NCBI GenBank assembly: GCA_004764695.1
Contig: SMSO01000031.1
Location: forward strand, 4,325,048-4,389,047
Length of the DNA: 64,000 nt
Reading direction: 5' to 3'
DNA from: Schizochytrium sp. TIO01
Lineage: Eukaryota > Sar > Bigyra > Thraustochytrida > Thraustochytriidae
Positions 11,775 through 24,144 of this stretch are shown here, piece after piece. The first letter of the stretch is position 1. Each line of letters starts with the position of its first letter. The translations under genes and the position numbers were made by a program. The notes under the pieces were generated by a model. It made no database searches and was not told the DNA's origin. It saw nothing but the letters and a program-made list of their open reading frames with translations.

Positions 11775-12617
11775 ATGGCTATCGTCATAGCTCTGCGTGC
11801 CTCAAAGCTTGATCAGGAGGACTCTGAGGCATGGCTCCGTAAGCTTTTACGGCGGGCCTCACGGAACGCCAGCGCAAAAGTCGACTGTGAGGACGACGAA
11901 TGCCACAAGCAATGCAGGCAGCTTTTCGAATCTCGATGCTCCGGAACACAAGATCTAACGTTGCCTACTTTTGAAAGGCTCCGCGTTCTGTCAGATCGCA
12001 TGCTTGGAGATTATGATGGAATTAGGCTCGGTGGGTTTCGACGCATTGCAAAAGTTCAAAATGCGAAGGGTTGGGACGTTGTCGTCTGTGAACCGGGCAA
12101 ATCTGAATACAAGCGAGATGCGCCCCATGAGAGCTTTTCGCTCATACGCATACACCTGGAGGGCGATGGAGGTTTGCAAAAACTACGATCCTGCGATTTG
12201 GAGTGGTCGCGTCGGGTGTTATGGATATTGAACCTTCGCGTAGGCCTCAAGAGTGCCAACGCGTACATTTCCACCCTTGGAGGAGGCTACTTTCTTTGCC
12301 GTCAGCTTGATCAGGCTGAGGGAATGGCGCTCCGTCAGTTGGCAGTGGCTTACTACCTGGGCGATCCTATTCTTGCCAGCCAGTGCCGCATTCATCTCGC
12401 TTATAACATCATGCAACGCGGTAGATTAGACCTTGCTCGTTGGTGGATCTTACGCGAGTGGCGCAATGCCAACGCACTACAAAATGAGCTGCTCAAATCT
12501 ATGCTTGCTTCAGCTTGGCATTACCGCCGCCAACTCCTTCGGCACCAGCATATCCTTTCTCAAGCACCACAGGATCGTGTGCGTGATAGTTACGCACGAC
12601 AGCGCTTTGTGCAGTAG
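11775..12617 (+). CDS. Conserved-looking helical protein, unknown function
   Basis: The first ATG of the frame (11775) gives 280 residues. I do not recognise a named family. The C-terminal half (about residues 150-265) is the most structured part. It reads as paired amphipathic helices with the motifs STLGGGYFLCRQL, ALRQLAVAYYLGDP and ASQCRIHLAYN, resembling a TPR-like or alpha-solenoid helical hairpin pair. This pattern looks like a conserved eukaryotic family rather than a chance frame. The N-terminal third is charged and Cys-containing (CEDDECHKQC). No signal peptide or membrane segment is seen. It converges on the next gene across about 0.5 kb. Existence is likely; the function is not assigned. 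Confidence 0.7.
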   Translation: MAIVIALRASKLDQEDSEAWLRKLLRRASRNASAKVDCEDDECHKQCRQLFESRCSGTQDLTLPTFERLRVLSDRMLGDYDGIRLGGFRRIAKVQNAKGWDVVVCEPGKSEYKRDAPHESFSLIRIHLEGDGGLQKLRSCDLEWSRRVLWILNLRVGLKSANAYISTLGGGYFLCRQLDQAEGMALRQLAVAYYLGDPILASQCRIHLAYNIMQRGRLDLARWWILREWRNANALQNELLKSMLASAWHYRRQLLRHQHILSQAPQDRVRDSYARQRFVQ

Positions 12618-13140
12618 TCGATCTCAGTTGTTCTTATTTCTGCAGCATGTGTATACAATCTAAATCACGATTCTACTCACATATGCATTATTCCCTGCTT
12701 CACCTTCTTTTCTCCTATTTACTCTCGACTGCGTTGAATACTTTCCCGGGTTCGAGATTCCGCCTTATATTGAAAATCCAGAGTCAACTTTCCCTTGTAA
12801 AATCTGAAACAATCAGTGACAGCCTACTGATCTCCGAAATTTAAGAAAGACTACCTAGGTAACAACAGTACACATAAATATGAAAGTGATGTTTCCCTTT
12901 TGACTGCACTCGATTCATTGAATATAGAAGATTTCACTGTTAGTCGGACCACCTGAGTGCAATGAATGTGTAAATCGTGAATATTTACATAATTGATGCT
13001 TTGTGTTGATTTCTGCAGTTTGTGATGATTGACTTCGATAGAAGAATCACAGGCAACTCATAGCTAGAAACCAATAGGAAAATAAGTATTTCATATTTTA
13101 ATTACATCATTTTTCAAACAGGGAGAAAATAAAAACCATC
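12618..13140. other. Convergent 3' intergenic region
   Basis: AT-rich spacer between two converging genes. No open frame of interest. It should contain both 3' UTRs. Confidence 0.5.
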
Positions 13141-14935
13141 TTACGGTGAATTTTCAAGGGCATCATGCAAAATATGGGTTGCCATAGTACGGAAAGATTT
13201 GCGATTCGATTCTCGGAGAATTTTTGAAACATGCCCCGCAGCAATACTAGTTGGTTCCAACACTTGATAATAGCTTTGCAACCAGGCTCGAAGCTCATCC
13301 TGAGATATCGTATGCTTCATTGGTACTTCAATGGACTTGCCGCAGCGAGTTTTAATGCGGAGGCACTCATCTGCATGCAAATTTGCGTTAATTTTGTACC
13401 GTAAATGAAGGCTTCGCTCACGATATTGAGCAAGATTTGAGTCTGAGCTGCTTTCCATAGGGATGCCAAAGACACCATGCATACCCAGATACCGCCCGAA
13501 ACTCTCCAGCTTGGGCAAGGCCTCACGAGCGGTTGACTGACACACCAGACGGATACTTTTCGCTTCTTTATGTAACCGCAAATGCTCTCGAATATCATCG
13601 GCACGGCTTGCGATGTAGTCGTTAGTTTCAACACAAGCCCCACCTTGTTGAACATAAAATTCAAGCTTTTGAGAATCCGTTTCGTCGTCATGAAAGATCT
13701 CGAAAACATCCGGGTCGCAAGAATCCCAGTGCATCTCTGGTTCACAATCTTCAACCATCTGCATATTAATCACTTCAGTGCTTAGTTTTTCCGAGCTGCA
13801 CGTCAAGACTCTTTCGCGTACTTGTCGTGCATGGCTAAGCAAATGCATTTCCTGCGTAGCAGAAGAGAAAATGCTGAAAACATCCTCATCCTTCACACAG
13901 AGACTACCAAAGCCAGATTGAATATCTTCTCCAGAATAAGGAGGAGGTCGGGCAGTTTCCTCGACACTCTTGAAGATCGTCTTTGCTGTGTTCATCCTGC
14001 TTTTCCTTCTCAAGGCATTTGGCCTCAACTTTTAGATTCTCTGCAAGAACATTTTCATTTGGACAAGGTATCTGCCCATTCAGGTTTGCTTGCTGTAAAG
14101 GGGTAGCTGTCTGGCTTGTTGTAATCGATGTCATATTTGTTTCGGTGTTGTACGGGGAGGGAGGGGTGAGGTTGCTTGAAACGTCCATCTGGAACTCCCT
14201 CCAAAACAACTGCGTTATTTCTTCGAATGCAGTCTGGTCCATGCAAGACTGAATGTGACGCCGCTTTTTCGTAGGGTTGTACTCTATTTCTTCACCAACG
14301 TGGCCTTCATCACCACTGATATCTACCTTAGGTACCTTATTTATAGCGTCGATCAGCATAGCCTGTGCAAGGCGTTGAAACGCTGTTGGCGCGGTTTGGC
14401 CAGGTGATTGTGCAGTCCACGACCTCCAGGAGGCACGCTCAACGCTTCGAATTAGTGTACCGAGGTCCACTCTACGCACATCTCCATAGTGTGCAGTCCC
14501 AATCTGGCCAACAAGAGTTGCATAACCTTGATCGTATCTCACATTTTCTACAACATAGATAAGCTCGTCAAGCATGTGACCACTGTAGATGAGAGCAATT
14601 TCGCCTTTAAAGACCCCTAGGTGCTTCTTGAATCTGGCCAGGTTACTTACAGCAAGCTCGCTGCTCATGCGTTGAGCAGTCCCTGCAAGCATCTCGTTCG
14701 TACCAAACTTCAAGTTGCCTCGCCTGCCTTTCGACGCCATCACGGGATCTCGAGCAGCTCGCCAAGGTTCCGCAGTTTTCTTGGTCACAATCTTGCTAGC
14801 GCAATCTACAGAAGATAATTTCATGGTACGTATGGATGACGTTAAGGACGCTCGGCGGGCCCTACTCCGCGTAAGGGGGCCTTGGAAGGCTTCAGAGGGT
14901 CCATGTTCCTCACGCTGGGTCCAACTTGAGCACAT
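13141..14935 (-). CDS. Unknown protein in two frames (+1 break)
   Basis: Two overlapping minus-strand frames appear to form one protein of about 597 residues. The first runs from the ATG at 14935 to a TAG at about 13904; the second is open from about 14031 to 13141. They differ by one extra base. The first half has a basic, Arg-rich N-terminus and a compact block (YSGHMLDELIYVVENVRY, then GTAHYGDVRRVDL) that looks like a folded domain. A Ser/Thr-rich linker follows. The second half contains helical sequence with an acidic start and the segments FGRYLGMHGVFGIP and LRAWLQSYYQVLEPTS. I do not recognise any domain. No donor or acceptor in the overlap resembles the confirmed intron. Two separate overlapping genes would be an alternative but are unlikely. 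Confidence 0.6.
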
Positions 14936-16969
14936 CGTGTTGCCGATGCGCGATGCTTGACCTCGATCGCGTTCGGAGGCCAACTTTTGGTCTCTTCGCA
15001 ACTACAGCAATTCCCGAGGAAGAGCGCGTCTCAATGTGGTCAGCGCCTTTCGCGCCACAGAGAAGGTGTCTTAGAAACAGAGATTAAGTCGTGCGAGTGC
15101 CTTTCAGAAACCAGGATGCGCAACAACGAATTAGGGATTTGCTGACCAGAAAAGAAGAAGAACCTTTTCTTCTTATTTTGAATACTTCTTATCACCAAGC
15201 TTTTATTTTTAAATTTAATCTATAAGGTGACTATGATATTCATGAGCCCCCCTCGTTCCCTCTCTTGCTCCAGCGTACTTGCTAAGCATCGTCTGGAACG
15301 GGAAGTCGACGTCTCTTTCCAGTTGATGAATGCACTCTGGGTTTTCAAATTTGCGCGCTGTTTTTTAAAACAGGAGAAACTAACATTCAATTTGAATTTG
15401 AATTTTTGAATTTTTATTTTATTTTTAGCTTTTTATTTAAATTTAGTTAAATGTTTTTTTTTAAGTGGTTATGCGAGCCTTTCGATCAAAGTCGAGGTCA
15501 GATGACCCCATCGTAAGCAGAGCTGAAGCGCCTCACAGAGCATGTCGTTGAAAGTCCTGTCAGCCTTAATGAGCTTGCTTGCTGGTGCGCAGGCGAAGGA
15601 AGGGCAAAACTGTCTACAAGAAAACAAAACAATATGACTCTAGCTACTATTACTATAAACGCTAAAGGCGAAGTGAGAGCGCATGAGAGAGTGGAAAGGA
15701 ACCAGGTGTCTAAGGGAGCAACACTGGAGTAAGACAGCATATGGTAAAAGCTAATAAATTTTGATTTTACAGAGGAGAGAACAGGGGCGTTCTTGCGAGC
15801 TTTTGCTTCTTTTCTGGAGGCCAGTGCCTATAAAACTTTGCGAGTGTGCGATGTAAAAGACTAATAATGAGTATCGAATAAGCATCAAGGGCCTGACAGA
15901 TCCTAAAAACTTAGAAAGTGATGGTGATAGATTCGTTGCAGAGTACCATGGTAAAGTTGGTTCAAGGATTCGTTTTCAGAATCTTCTGCAGATATTCGAG
16001 GAAAGGTCCTTGACACGAGTATCCCATTTATAGGATGGCGTGGCCGTTGAGCAGATAAGTTTAGAACTACATAAAGCTCGAAGGCGGCGCGTGCATCGTT
16101 GTGAAAACAAGTATTTGAAGAAAGAAATGCAGAGTTGAATGCGAGCTGGCTCAGAGCCTGTGGCAGAGCTACAAGTGAAAGCTGGGGCAAAGGCAACGCA
16201 TATGCAGCGATGGTTTGACAAGATTATCACGAACAACTCAGAGGGAGAAAACCAGTAAGTCAAGTGTGTAAAGCAAGGCGAACCCAATCGCTTGCGCCTC
16301 TTGAGGTGGACCAACGCAGGTGCAATCGAATTATAGAACTCGTAAGTAGTAAATCATGATTGACGAGGAATACAAGAAATATATTGAAACAGTTTGATTG
16401 CCAAACTCTACAAATTAATTGCATGGACCTCAGAGTGCATGGCTAATTACCACCCTGAGCTCATCTGAATGGAGAGTGCAATTGGAAGATGTATAATCTA
16501 CCTACTATCCAGGGAGAGATGAACATGGAGAGAAAGGAGTATAGAAACCAAACAATATTATGTCAATTTTCAGGTGTTAACTCCTTCTCAAACAACACAG
16601 GGATATTGAGCGCGTGCAGTTGGTAGACCTTGTGAGAGTGAAAAGAATACAGGGGAGGCGATGTTGATGAAGGTTCTGAACAAGTATAGACAAAATGGAA
16701 GTGATAGATCAATAGTGCTAGCTCACGATTAGCGATTAGCGTCAAGTATTTCATGAATGGAAAATATGCGCATGTGAGGGGGGAAAGGCAGGTTATCAAA
16801 ATAGTCAAGAAAACGCTTGTGAAAGTGAACAAGAAAAATAGGCACACGGCAACAAGACCAAAAGCAGATTTATTTGTGTGACCTTTCAGAAAGGAGAAGA
16901 GGGAGGAGAGGAGAAGATTTTTTGTTGAAAAAATAGTAAAATACTTCAGAAGAGCTTAGAATCGTACGA
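14936..16969. other. Intergenic region between two minus-strand genes
   Basis: About 2 kb with no supportable gene. The left part should include the promoter of the 13141-14935 gene and the right part the 3' flank of PRPF8. AT-rich T runs occur near 15360-15465. Frames near 15498-16850 are short, overlap one another and look random. Confidence 0.5.
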
Positions 16970-19900
16970 TTACATGGAAAAGGGGTTCTCAACGTCTGCT
17001 TGGTTTTCAACATCTTCACCACCATCTGCCCAAGACACAAAATGGTTGGGGCGATGTTCCACCGCGTAAAACTCCTTGGGCTGGCCCAGGACGAGAGAAT
17101 ATTCCATCGTGGAAGCCCAGCGAACGCCCATAAGGTTGTAGTTCCATACTCCGTCCGTAGGAACTAAGAAACTACCAAGGAAGCGGTCCGAAAGCAAGAG
17201 CTGCGGTGTTTCAAAGCATGTGGTATTGTATCCTTGCGCCATTTCAGCTGACACACCTTTGTTTTTCTCGGCCCACTCAAGGCCGGTCTCGGTGACACGG
17301 TATGCGGAGAGTGAGCAAGTACCTGGAGTCAGAGCTACAGTAATAACAACCGATTTTTCTTGGTCCCAGTGCTCACCCATTGCAGCTACAAGCTGCACAT
17401 CTTCTGGTGGCAAATGCTGGAACTGATTAGGCTGAGTGTGGATGATACCGAGCATTTCTAATCCCTCAAGCGCAGGGTGTGACTCTGCGGTTGGCACAGC
17501 AGCAGGCAATTGCACAGAACGATGAGTACCAACTTGAGGGACCATGACAAGAGCACGAACTTCCTTGATTTGCTCCGTATCTGCAGGTGAAGAGCCAAAC
17601 ATATACGCAGCGCATTCGGTGCGCAAGTCGGAAACTCGGACAAGTTTTGTCAAGAGGTTCTTTGGAACGACATAAGTGAATCCGCCTTCCTCCAGGTTCT
17701 CGCCTTCAGTAACATACAAATGTTTTGTACGAAGATGAAGATTAGCAGCCGAGACTGCACGCTGCTTCCAGTCAGTCTTTGAGCGGAACGTCTGGTTTTC
17801 GTAACCCGAAGTAGTTTGCACAACAATCTCGTCACCGTGCTTGTTCACAGTACGAGTCGTCACAGCAGACATCTTTGCCGTGTCACGAGTCTGTTTTTCC
17901 AGTTCTGCCATTTGTTGACGCTGCTCTGAAGGTGGCGCAATCTCCATACCTAGAATGATGTCGCGGATCTCTGAGTTGGTCAACGAGGCAACATTTACGT
18001 TGTTACGTTTGCCGTAGTCATCTAAAATAAGATCCTTCAGGGCAACTTCAACTTCGATCCATTGCTCATCAGACAATGAAGGCCATACGTGGTGAGGTTT
18101 AGTTGTCACACTACGGTCCGGACGCAAGATAATCTTAGTGCGCTCTTGGGACACATGGAAGGGCGCGTAAAATGAGAATGAGACGCGAGAATGCTGTATA
18201 GGAGGAGATAGAATTGAGCCAATCATCGTAAATATTGAAGAGCAGCATCTGCGGCTCAGTTGCGTTAAGGATGAGCTCACCAAACTTTTCGATCTTCAAG
18301 CACTCTTGGAATGGCAACTGCAGTTCACTGGCGCGCAACGTGATGTTAGGGAAAGTCAAGCATATGTGTCTCAAGAGGGTCGAGCATACCCTTCCTCGTC
18401 ACAATAATTTGCTTTGGTTGCTCCTCCACGGGTAGCGAACGGATCAATGCAGCAGTTTCCTCAGCTGTCTTCCACTTCGCCAGCTGTGAGCGACGCTTTT
18501 GACCAGCCCAAACACTAGTGTGCACAATCTTCAAGAATAATTGGCCTGTGCGAGGGTTGAAGATAAACACTGCACCGTTGATTGCCTTGGTTGCAGTATT
18601 ACCATCGTTCGTTGTGTGCACCGTCACACGGTATACATTGGTGTCATCAACAAACCAGATAGTTTGAGCAGAAAATAGTTCACCATAGTTTGAACTCGAC
18701 AAGTGTGGCTCCGTCGGTTCCGAAGAGTAAAGCTGAAGACCCTTACGAATACGCTCGCGCAGGACATACAAGGCTGGATTTGCCTTCATGATTTTGGTCA
18801 TACCCTGAGAAATTAGAGGTTTCAGACCAGGGAACCAATTACCAAAGCCTGAATGAATGTTGTAGCAAAGATCAATACCCAACAAAAGACCCGTTGGGGA
18901 TGGGTAAAGAGTCATATTGTCCGTAGTATAGTCAAGATACTTGGCGCGCACATAGCGATCGATATCGTGCGAATCATAGTCGCCCCAACGCAGCTGCACA
19001 TCAATCCAGTATTTGTCAGACGTAAGACCAGATTCGTAACCATCGCGGTGATCTTGCAACATGCTTGGTTTAGAAATCTGCCACTTTTGTGAACCGAGCA
19101 GCAAAATATCTGCACAGGATACATTCATCTTGTAAGATTTACGTGGGTGAATCGTCTCCTTCTGCACTGTCTCAATATCCAGAAGTTCCATCTGTTGATC
19201 AAGAATCTGGGCAATATCAGTGGTTACACTCTCGTGGATCTTCTGCCACAAGTGGGCCCGGAAGATCTGAATCAAAGAAATCTTCAATGTTGGAATCTTA
19301 CCGTGCATGAAGATACCGGTTAAATCAAGTTGAACCTGGAAACCGACATAGACAGATGATCGATTAATTGTAGGCGACCACCACAACGTAAAGCGACGGT
19401 TAGGAATCTGGTTCAAACCAGTACGTTGAGCATTTGTCAACTTGTTCTTCAAGGACATTGCATTTTCAAAACCGGATGATTTCTCCCAGAACAGTCCCTC
19501 CCAGGACTTGAAGCCAGTTCCCTTGAACATGGTGTGTTCCAAAATTCCTTCAACACCACCAAGAGCCTGAATAACATCAGTTCGGTAGGCATTCAAGTTC
19601 CAAAGCTTACCATCGTGTTTTGTATGAGTCCAATAGAAAGTTGAGAAACGAAGCATCTGGAATTGCTCAAAGTAGTTGCGCACGCGCCAGCCTTTATCAT
19701 ACGCCAACGTGTGACGATCCTTACTAAACAAGGTATTGATACGAGGGATACCGCGAGACCATGAATCTTCCAAATCTTCCAGGGTCAGGCGGCGATTTTG
19801 AGCTGTCGCCTCTTGCCGCTTCAATGCATAGTCAGCCCAGACACGCTGCGAATCAGCAATTTCACTTTCCCAAGGAGCGATATAACGATAAAGGTTTGGA

Positions 19901-22900
19901 ATCATTGCATCTTGCTGGTGACTCATACCCATACGGAAATGTGTTGTCTCGGCATCCATTGATTGTTTGGCATAACGCAAGTCGCTCGCAGCAATAAGCA
20001 CATTACCCATACTCAACATGCCCAGTCCACCAACTTCCTTTGGCGAATACATGACCGCAGGCGGAAAACGCTTCGGATCCTTGGAGTTCAGACCCATCTT
20101 AATGCGTGTTTGGATCTTGTTCTCACACTTTACCAACAAATCGAGAAGCTCTGGCGTACAGATAACCGCTTCACGATATAAGACCATAAGACTGATAAGT
20201 GCTGAATTCCATTTGTTGGCTACCTTAACAAACGTTGTGCTTCCTGAGGACAACAAAATTTGGCGAATGCGGTTCTCAAATCCCTTGATTGATTCTTCGC
20301 TCACACGAAGATACGCCATGGCAGTACGCTCTTTGGTGCGCTCATTCTGCAGAGCCCAAACTCCATCCTTCAACGAGGACAAGGAATTATCCGGGGTTCG
20401 GCATTTGGGAAGGATGCGTACCTCAAAGCCGCACATGTCAAAGAGCACGTTTGGGTTGTCCTTCGAGTACACGCTGACGAAAGATGTATCCCAATCAATT
20501 GTAGTAATGGAACGTGGCAATCTATTTTTGATGCTCCAAAAGGTAGCACGGCCCAGGTTAACATCATGCTTCATGAGACGCATACGAGCATCACGAGGCC
20601 AGCACTTTTTGTTGTTATAGCCAACAACATTCTCATTATTCGGATCAGGATGATCAGTCAGGAATCGTTGAATCAGGTCTCGAGAGTCTTCCTCATCGAA
20701 CTTAAAGTACATGTAAATTTGGTCCACGTAGCGGGTGTACATCCGGATCGGATGCTGCGTTTCGGTCTCCACGTCCGAGAAGCATAGAAAATCGTTCGGT
20801 GTTTCGGGCAATCCAGCAAGCTCAGAGGCGCGACTAAGACCGAGAATGAGGATATCAAGCACCAATCCATAGTACTGGAAAACGAAGGAAGCAAATCCCA
20901 AACCTCGAATGAGTCCATAAGAGTTGGTATGACTCATATCCTTGTAGTTAAGGACAATGTTATTCTTTGCGGTAATGTAATCCGCGATGTTATGATCCAC
21001 CACCAATCGCAAAAGACGATTCATCAAAGTCAAATCAATCTTGTCAAAAACATGGTCCAAACGAGCTTGAAGCATCACACCACACTCGCCGTTTTCCGTC
21101 GTCCAGCCATCCTCCAGGTTATTAATTCCTTGAGACCACTTGTACACAAGAAGCGGAGGTGGCTCTGAATCCGAAGGTTTGATCCAGTTAGGGAAGAGTT
21201 GTCTCTTGTCAGACTCATACCAAAGGTATTGATCCAAATAAGCATCGGTGAGCTTTTCCATACTGTCAATATGGTACACTGGCTGAAGGTGCGAGAAGTA
21301 ATCCTTAAACTCAATATCTACCTCCTTGAATGCACGTTGGGTCAGCAAGTGACGTTTGATACGAGAGAGGGCTTCGTGTGGGTTATCATACGCCTGTTCC
21401 ACCAATGCCAATTCTTCCCTCTCTTTCGAATTCAGCCGCATTGCGTTGATATAACGCTCTTTAAAGCGTTCGAGAGCAAGAATCAGCAGTTTAGTATCAT
21501 GTTTGTACGAAAGGGGTGGAAAAGGAATGTGCGAGAACTTGCGCGACTCCAACCAATGTACCATGGTTGTATAAATTGCTACAGCCTCTTCTGCAGAAAC
21601 ATATGGTCCATCCTTAAGATAGTTGTGCTGACGCTCCTGCTCGGCTTTAAGCCACAAACGAGTCATACGTCCCAAGTTTTTGATCACAACCGTCTTTTCC
21701 AAAGTTGCACCTCTACGAATACGTTCACGGTTGTAGTGTGTCACATTGTCCCACCAGTCAGCCTTGGCTTTGACATAGCGCAAGATCATATTTTCAATAG
21801 GTTGAGGCATGCCAGGAACCTTCCAGCTCACGTTGGCCTTGTAGCAACGCCAAGCCTCAGACAAGTGAGCAAGAATTTGCTTGGCCTTGTTACCAGCCAT
21901 GCCTTCCGGCATCATATCGAGAATATCATGAATAACTGCAGCACGGAGTTGCAGATCGTAGTGCGACTCAACGCGTTGTTTCGTTACGTTCTTAGCAATA
22001 CCCTTACTGTGTCGACCCTCAATATTGCGTCCGAGCAAGTTACCCAGCCATCCTTCAAGGAGCGGGATAATGCCGCGAATGAAGTGCAGCCACACTTGCC
22101 AGTTCGGTGCCCATACGCCAACACCAGGACCACGCTGAACAGGCCCCGTGTTAAAGCGGTAATAAATGACATGCTTGTACATTTTGGCCTTGCGAAGGCT
22201 GTGCATAGCACGGTACTTGTGACGATAAATACCTGTGAGGCCACCAACATGGGCAAATATATATTGCAAACCATCAGCCAATTGGAAAGCATCAACGCTT
22301 CCAAGACGGTATTGGACATGAGTATCAACAATGATTTTGATGAGACGCAATAGCTCGCGCAAAAGATGAAAGGCATTACCAAAACGAGATTTTTTACGCT
22401 CTTTGGTGGTCAGCGTCTTCGTTGGTTTGAGATTAAAATTATAATCTAAGTGCAGGTATTCGAGGTTCTTTTTGTGAATAAGAAGACTCAACATATTGTG
22501 ACCCTGGCGTACGACCTGAAGACCAGCTTCTACCCAGTCAATCTCTGTACACTGGAAGAATTTGGTACCCTTTAGGCTCAACAGCAAGTCGCGCCGGGGT
22601 GCGTGCGGAAGCTGTTCGCCGGCACGCTGGCGACGCTTTAGCAGCAATCGCGACAGATGGAGCTTCAAGAGACGCTGATAGCTTACCTTCACCTTTGTCG
22701 GGTAGCCGCGCGGAGCATGTTCCATGTACCAGTGGTCTACCAGCTTGATGTCAATGCTCCGCTTTGTGTTTCCAGATCGTTTGTTGAATGGAGCTGGTGC
22801 CCAATACAATTCAAGTCCATTGTGTGTTGACTCAGTGTACAGAGGGATGTCACCAAGCATGGGGTCTGCGCCTGCTTCCGGTAGCTCAAAACCCTCCTCG

Positions 22901-24144
22901 CCGTTGAAGAGATCTTCTTCGTCATCAGCCTCATCCTTTGTCGTCGCTTTGCCACGGTTGCGAAAAGACGAGATGGGGTGAATTGCCGCATCAAAGTAGA
23001 ATGGCGGAAGATCAGGATCCTCAGCACGCACTAGAGCAAGGGCAGGGTGATGGTAGACAGCATGGACAATCTTACGCGGTCGAGAATTGTAAACATGAGG
23101 AAACGCAACCTTGTATTCAGTGCGGATTTGCCTCCGTACGATGATCTTGTTAATGTCGTTAAACTCATTCCAATCCTCATCCTGGTCTTCAAGACCGGGA
23201 AATAACGGCTCAAACTTGGGACCCCCGGGGATGGCCTGGTTAAGCGATTTTGCTGTCAGCAAGGCCTCTTCTGTAAAGAGGTAGCGGCGGTTTTCATCCA
23301 AGCTATCTGGGAGCAATTGAGAAGCCAGGCGATATAGGTTACCTAAAGTATCTACGGGCAGACGCCATTTCTTGTAACTCTCTCCGTTGATAAACTTGAC
23401 CTCATCCATGAGAGGTTTGTGATCATAGAACCACTCAATAACTGCAGCATCATCCTCCTCGTCAAGGTCCAATGCAATTGCCTCGAGCGGCTCAACCTCC
23501 ATGATGTTCTCCATGTAATCCATTGGCGGCTCCTCGTCATCGAATGGCGGAAAACGCATGCGCTTAAAGTGTCTCCGGTCACGCTTTTCTCTGCGCATTG
23601 TGATCCACATCGAGCCCCATTGTGCAAGGTAAATGGGCTCTACCACACGTGGAGTTTCATTCACAAATGTGATCGCTCCAGTAACATGGTACAGCACCTT
23701 GACATTGCGCACCTGCTCCCATGGCATAGGCATATTCTCCAAAAGCTTGTATAGTGCATGTGGCACATACTTAAGCGCTCCCAAATACACCCTGCGGTCT
23801 GTACGATACTTTCCCGAGCTCATATCTCCATGATCCCGAACAATCTTTCGCAAGTGCTCAGGCGGCAGCAGCTCCTTGTTCGCTTCGCTGCCGCCCGTGC
23901 GACGTTTAGGACCATATCTACGACCCTGGATCTTGCGCCATGCGCTCGAAGATTCCGAAGGATCCAACTTGGCCTCAGTCTCGTGAAGAGAAATATTGTT
24001 TCTGCTGCCCCCTAGACTAGAACTATCGTTATCCTTATCACCATAGCGTCCTCGCCCTTGGCCACGTTTGCCACCTCCTCGCGAGAGGCCTGGCGGCGGC
24101 GGCGGCGGTGGTGGAGGCGCCGTGCCCCCTGCACCCGCTACCAT
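16970..24144 (-). CDS. PRPF8: Pre-mRNA-processing-splicing factor 8 (two +1 frame breaks)
   Basis: The U5 snRNP core protein that scaffolds the spliceosome's catalytic centre. About 2390 residues, close to the usual 2335. Near-complete identity to the family runs through the N-terminal domain ([29 protein letters not shown]), the reverse-transcriptase-like and linker regions ([38 protein letters not shown]), the endonuclease-like region, the RNase H-like domain ([13 protein letters not shown]-type) and the C-terminal Jab1/MPN domain. The ATG at 24144 precedes a divergent Gly/Pro-rich start with nine prolines. The gene is intronless. The reading frame breaks twice near the end: at 18349-18351 (CCC then TAA) and near 18157-18163. 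Each is restored by dropping one base, with the flanking residues uninterrupted relative to the family. The breaks fall between the end of the RNase H-like domain and the Jab1/MPN domain. I take this as one gene with sequence errors or recoding, not a true pseudogene. Confidence 0.97.

Noticed and set aside
16970-18283. Separate gene encoding a Jab1/MPN protein
   Set aside because: The sequence is the exact continuation of PRPF8's C-terminus; its apparent start region is the wrong phase of PRPF8.
20018-20620. 200-codon plus-strand frame
   Set aside because: Also antisense to PRPF8; composition mirrors the conserved gene.
21199-22353. 384-codon open frame on the plus strand
   Set aside because: It lies entirely opposite the highly conserved PRPF8 coding sequence and has no recognisable motif, so it is a shadow frame.
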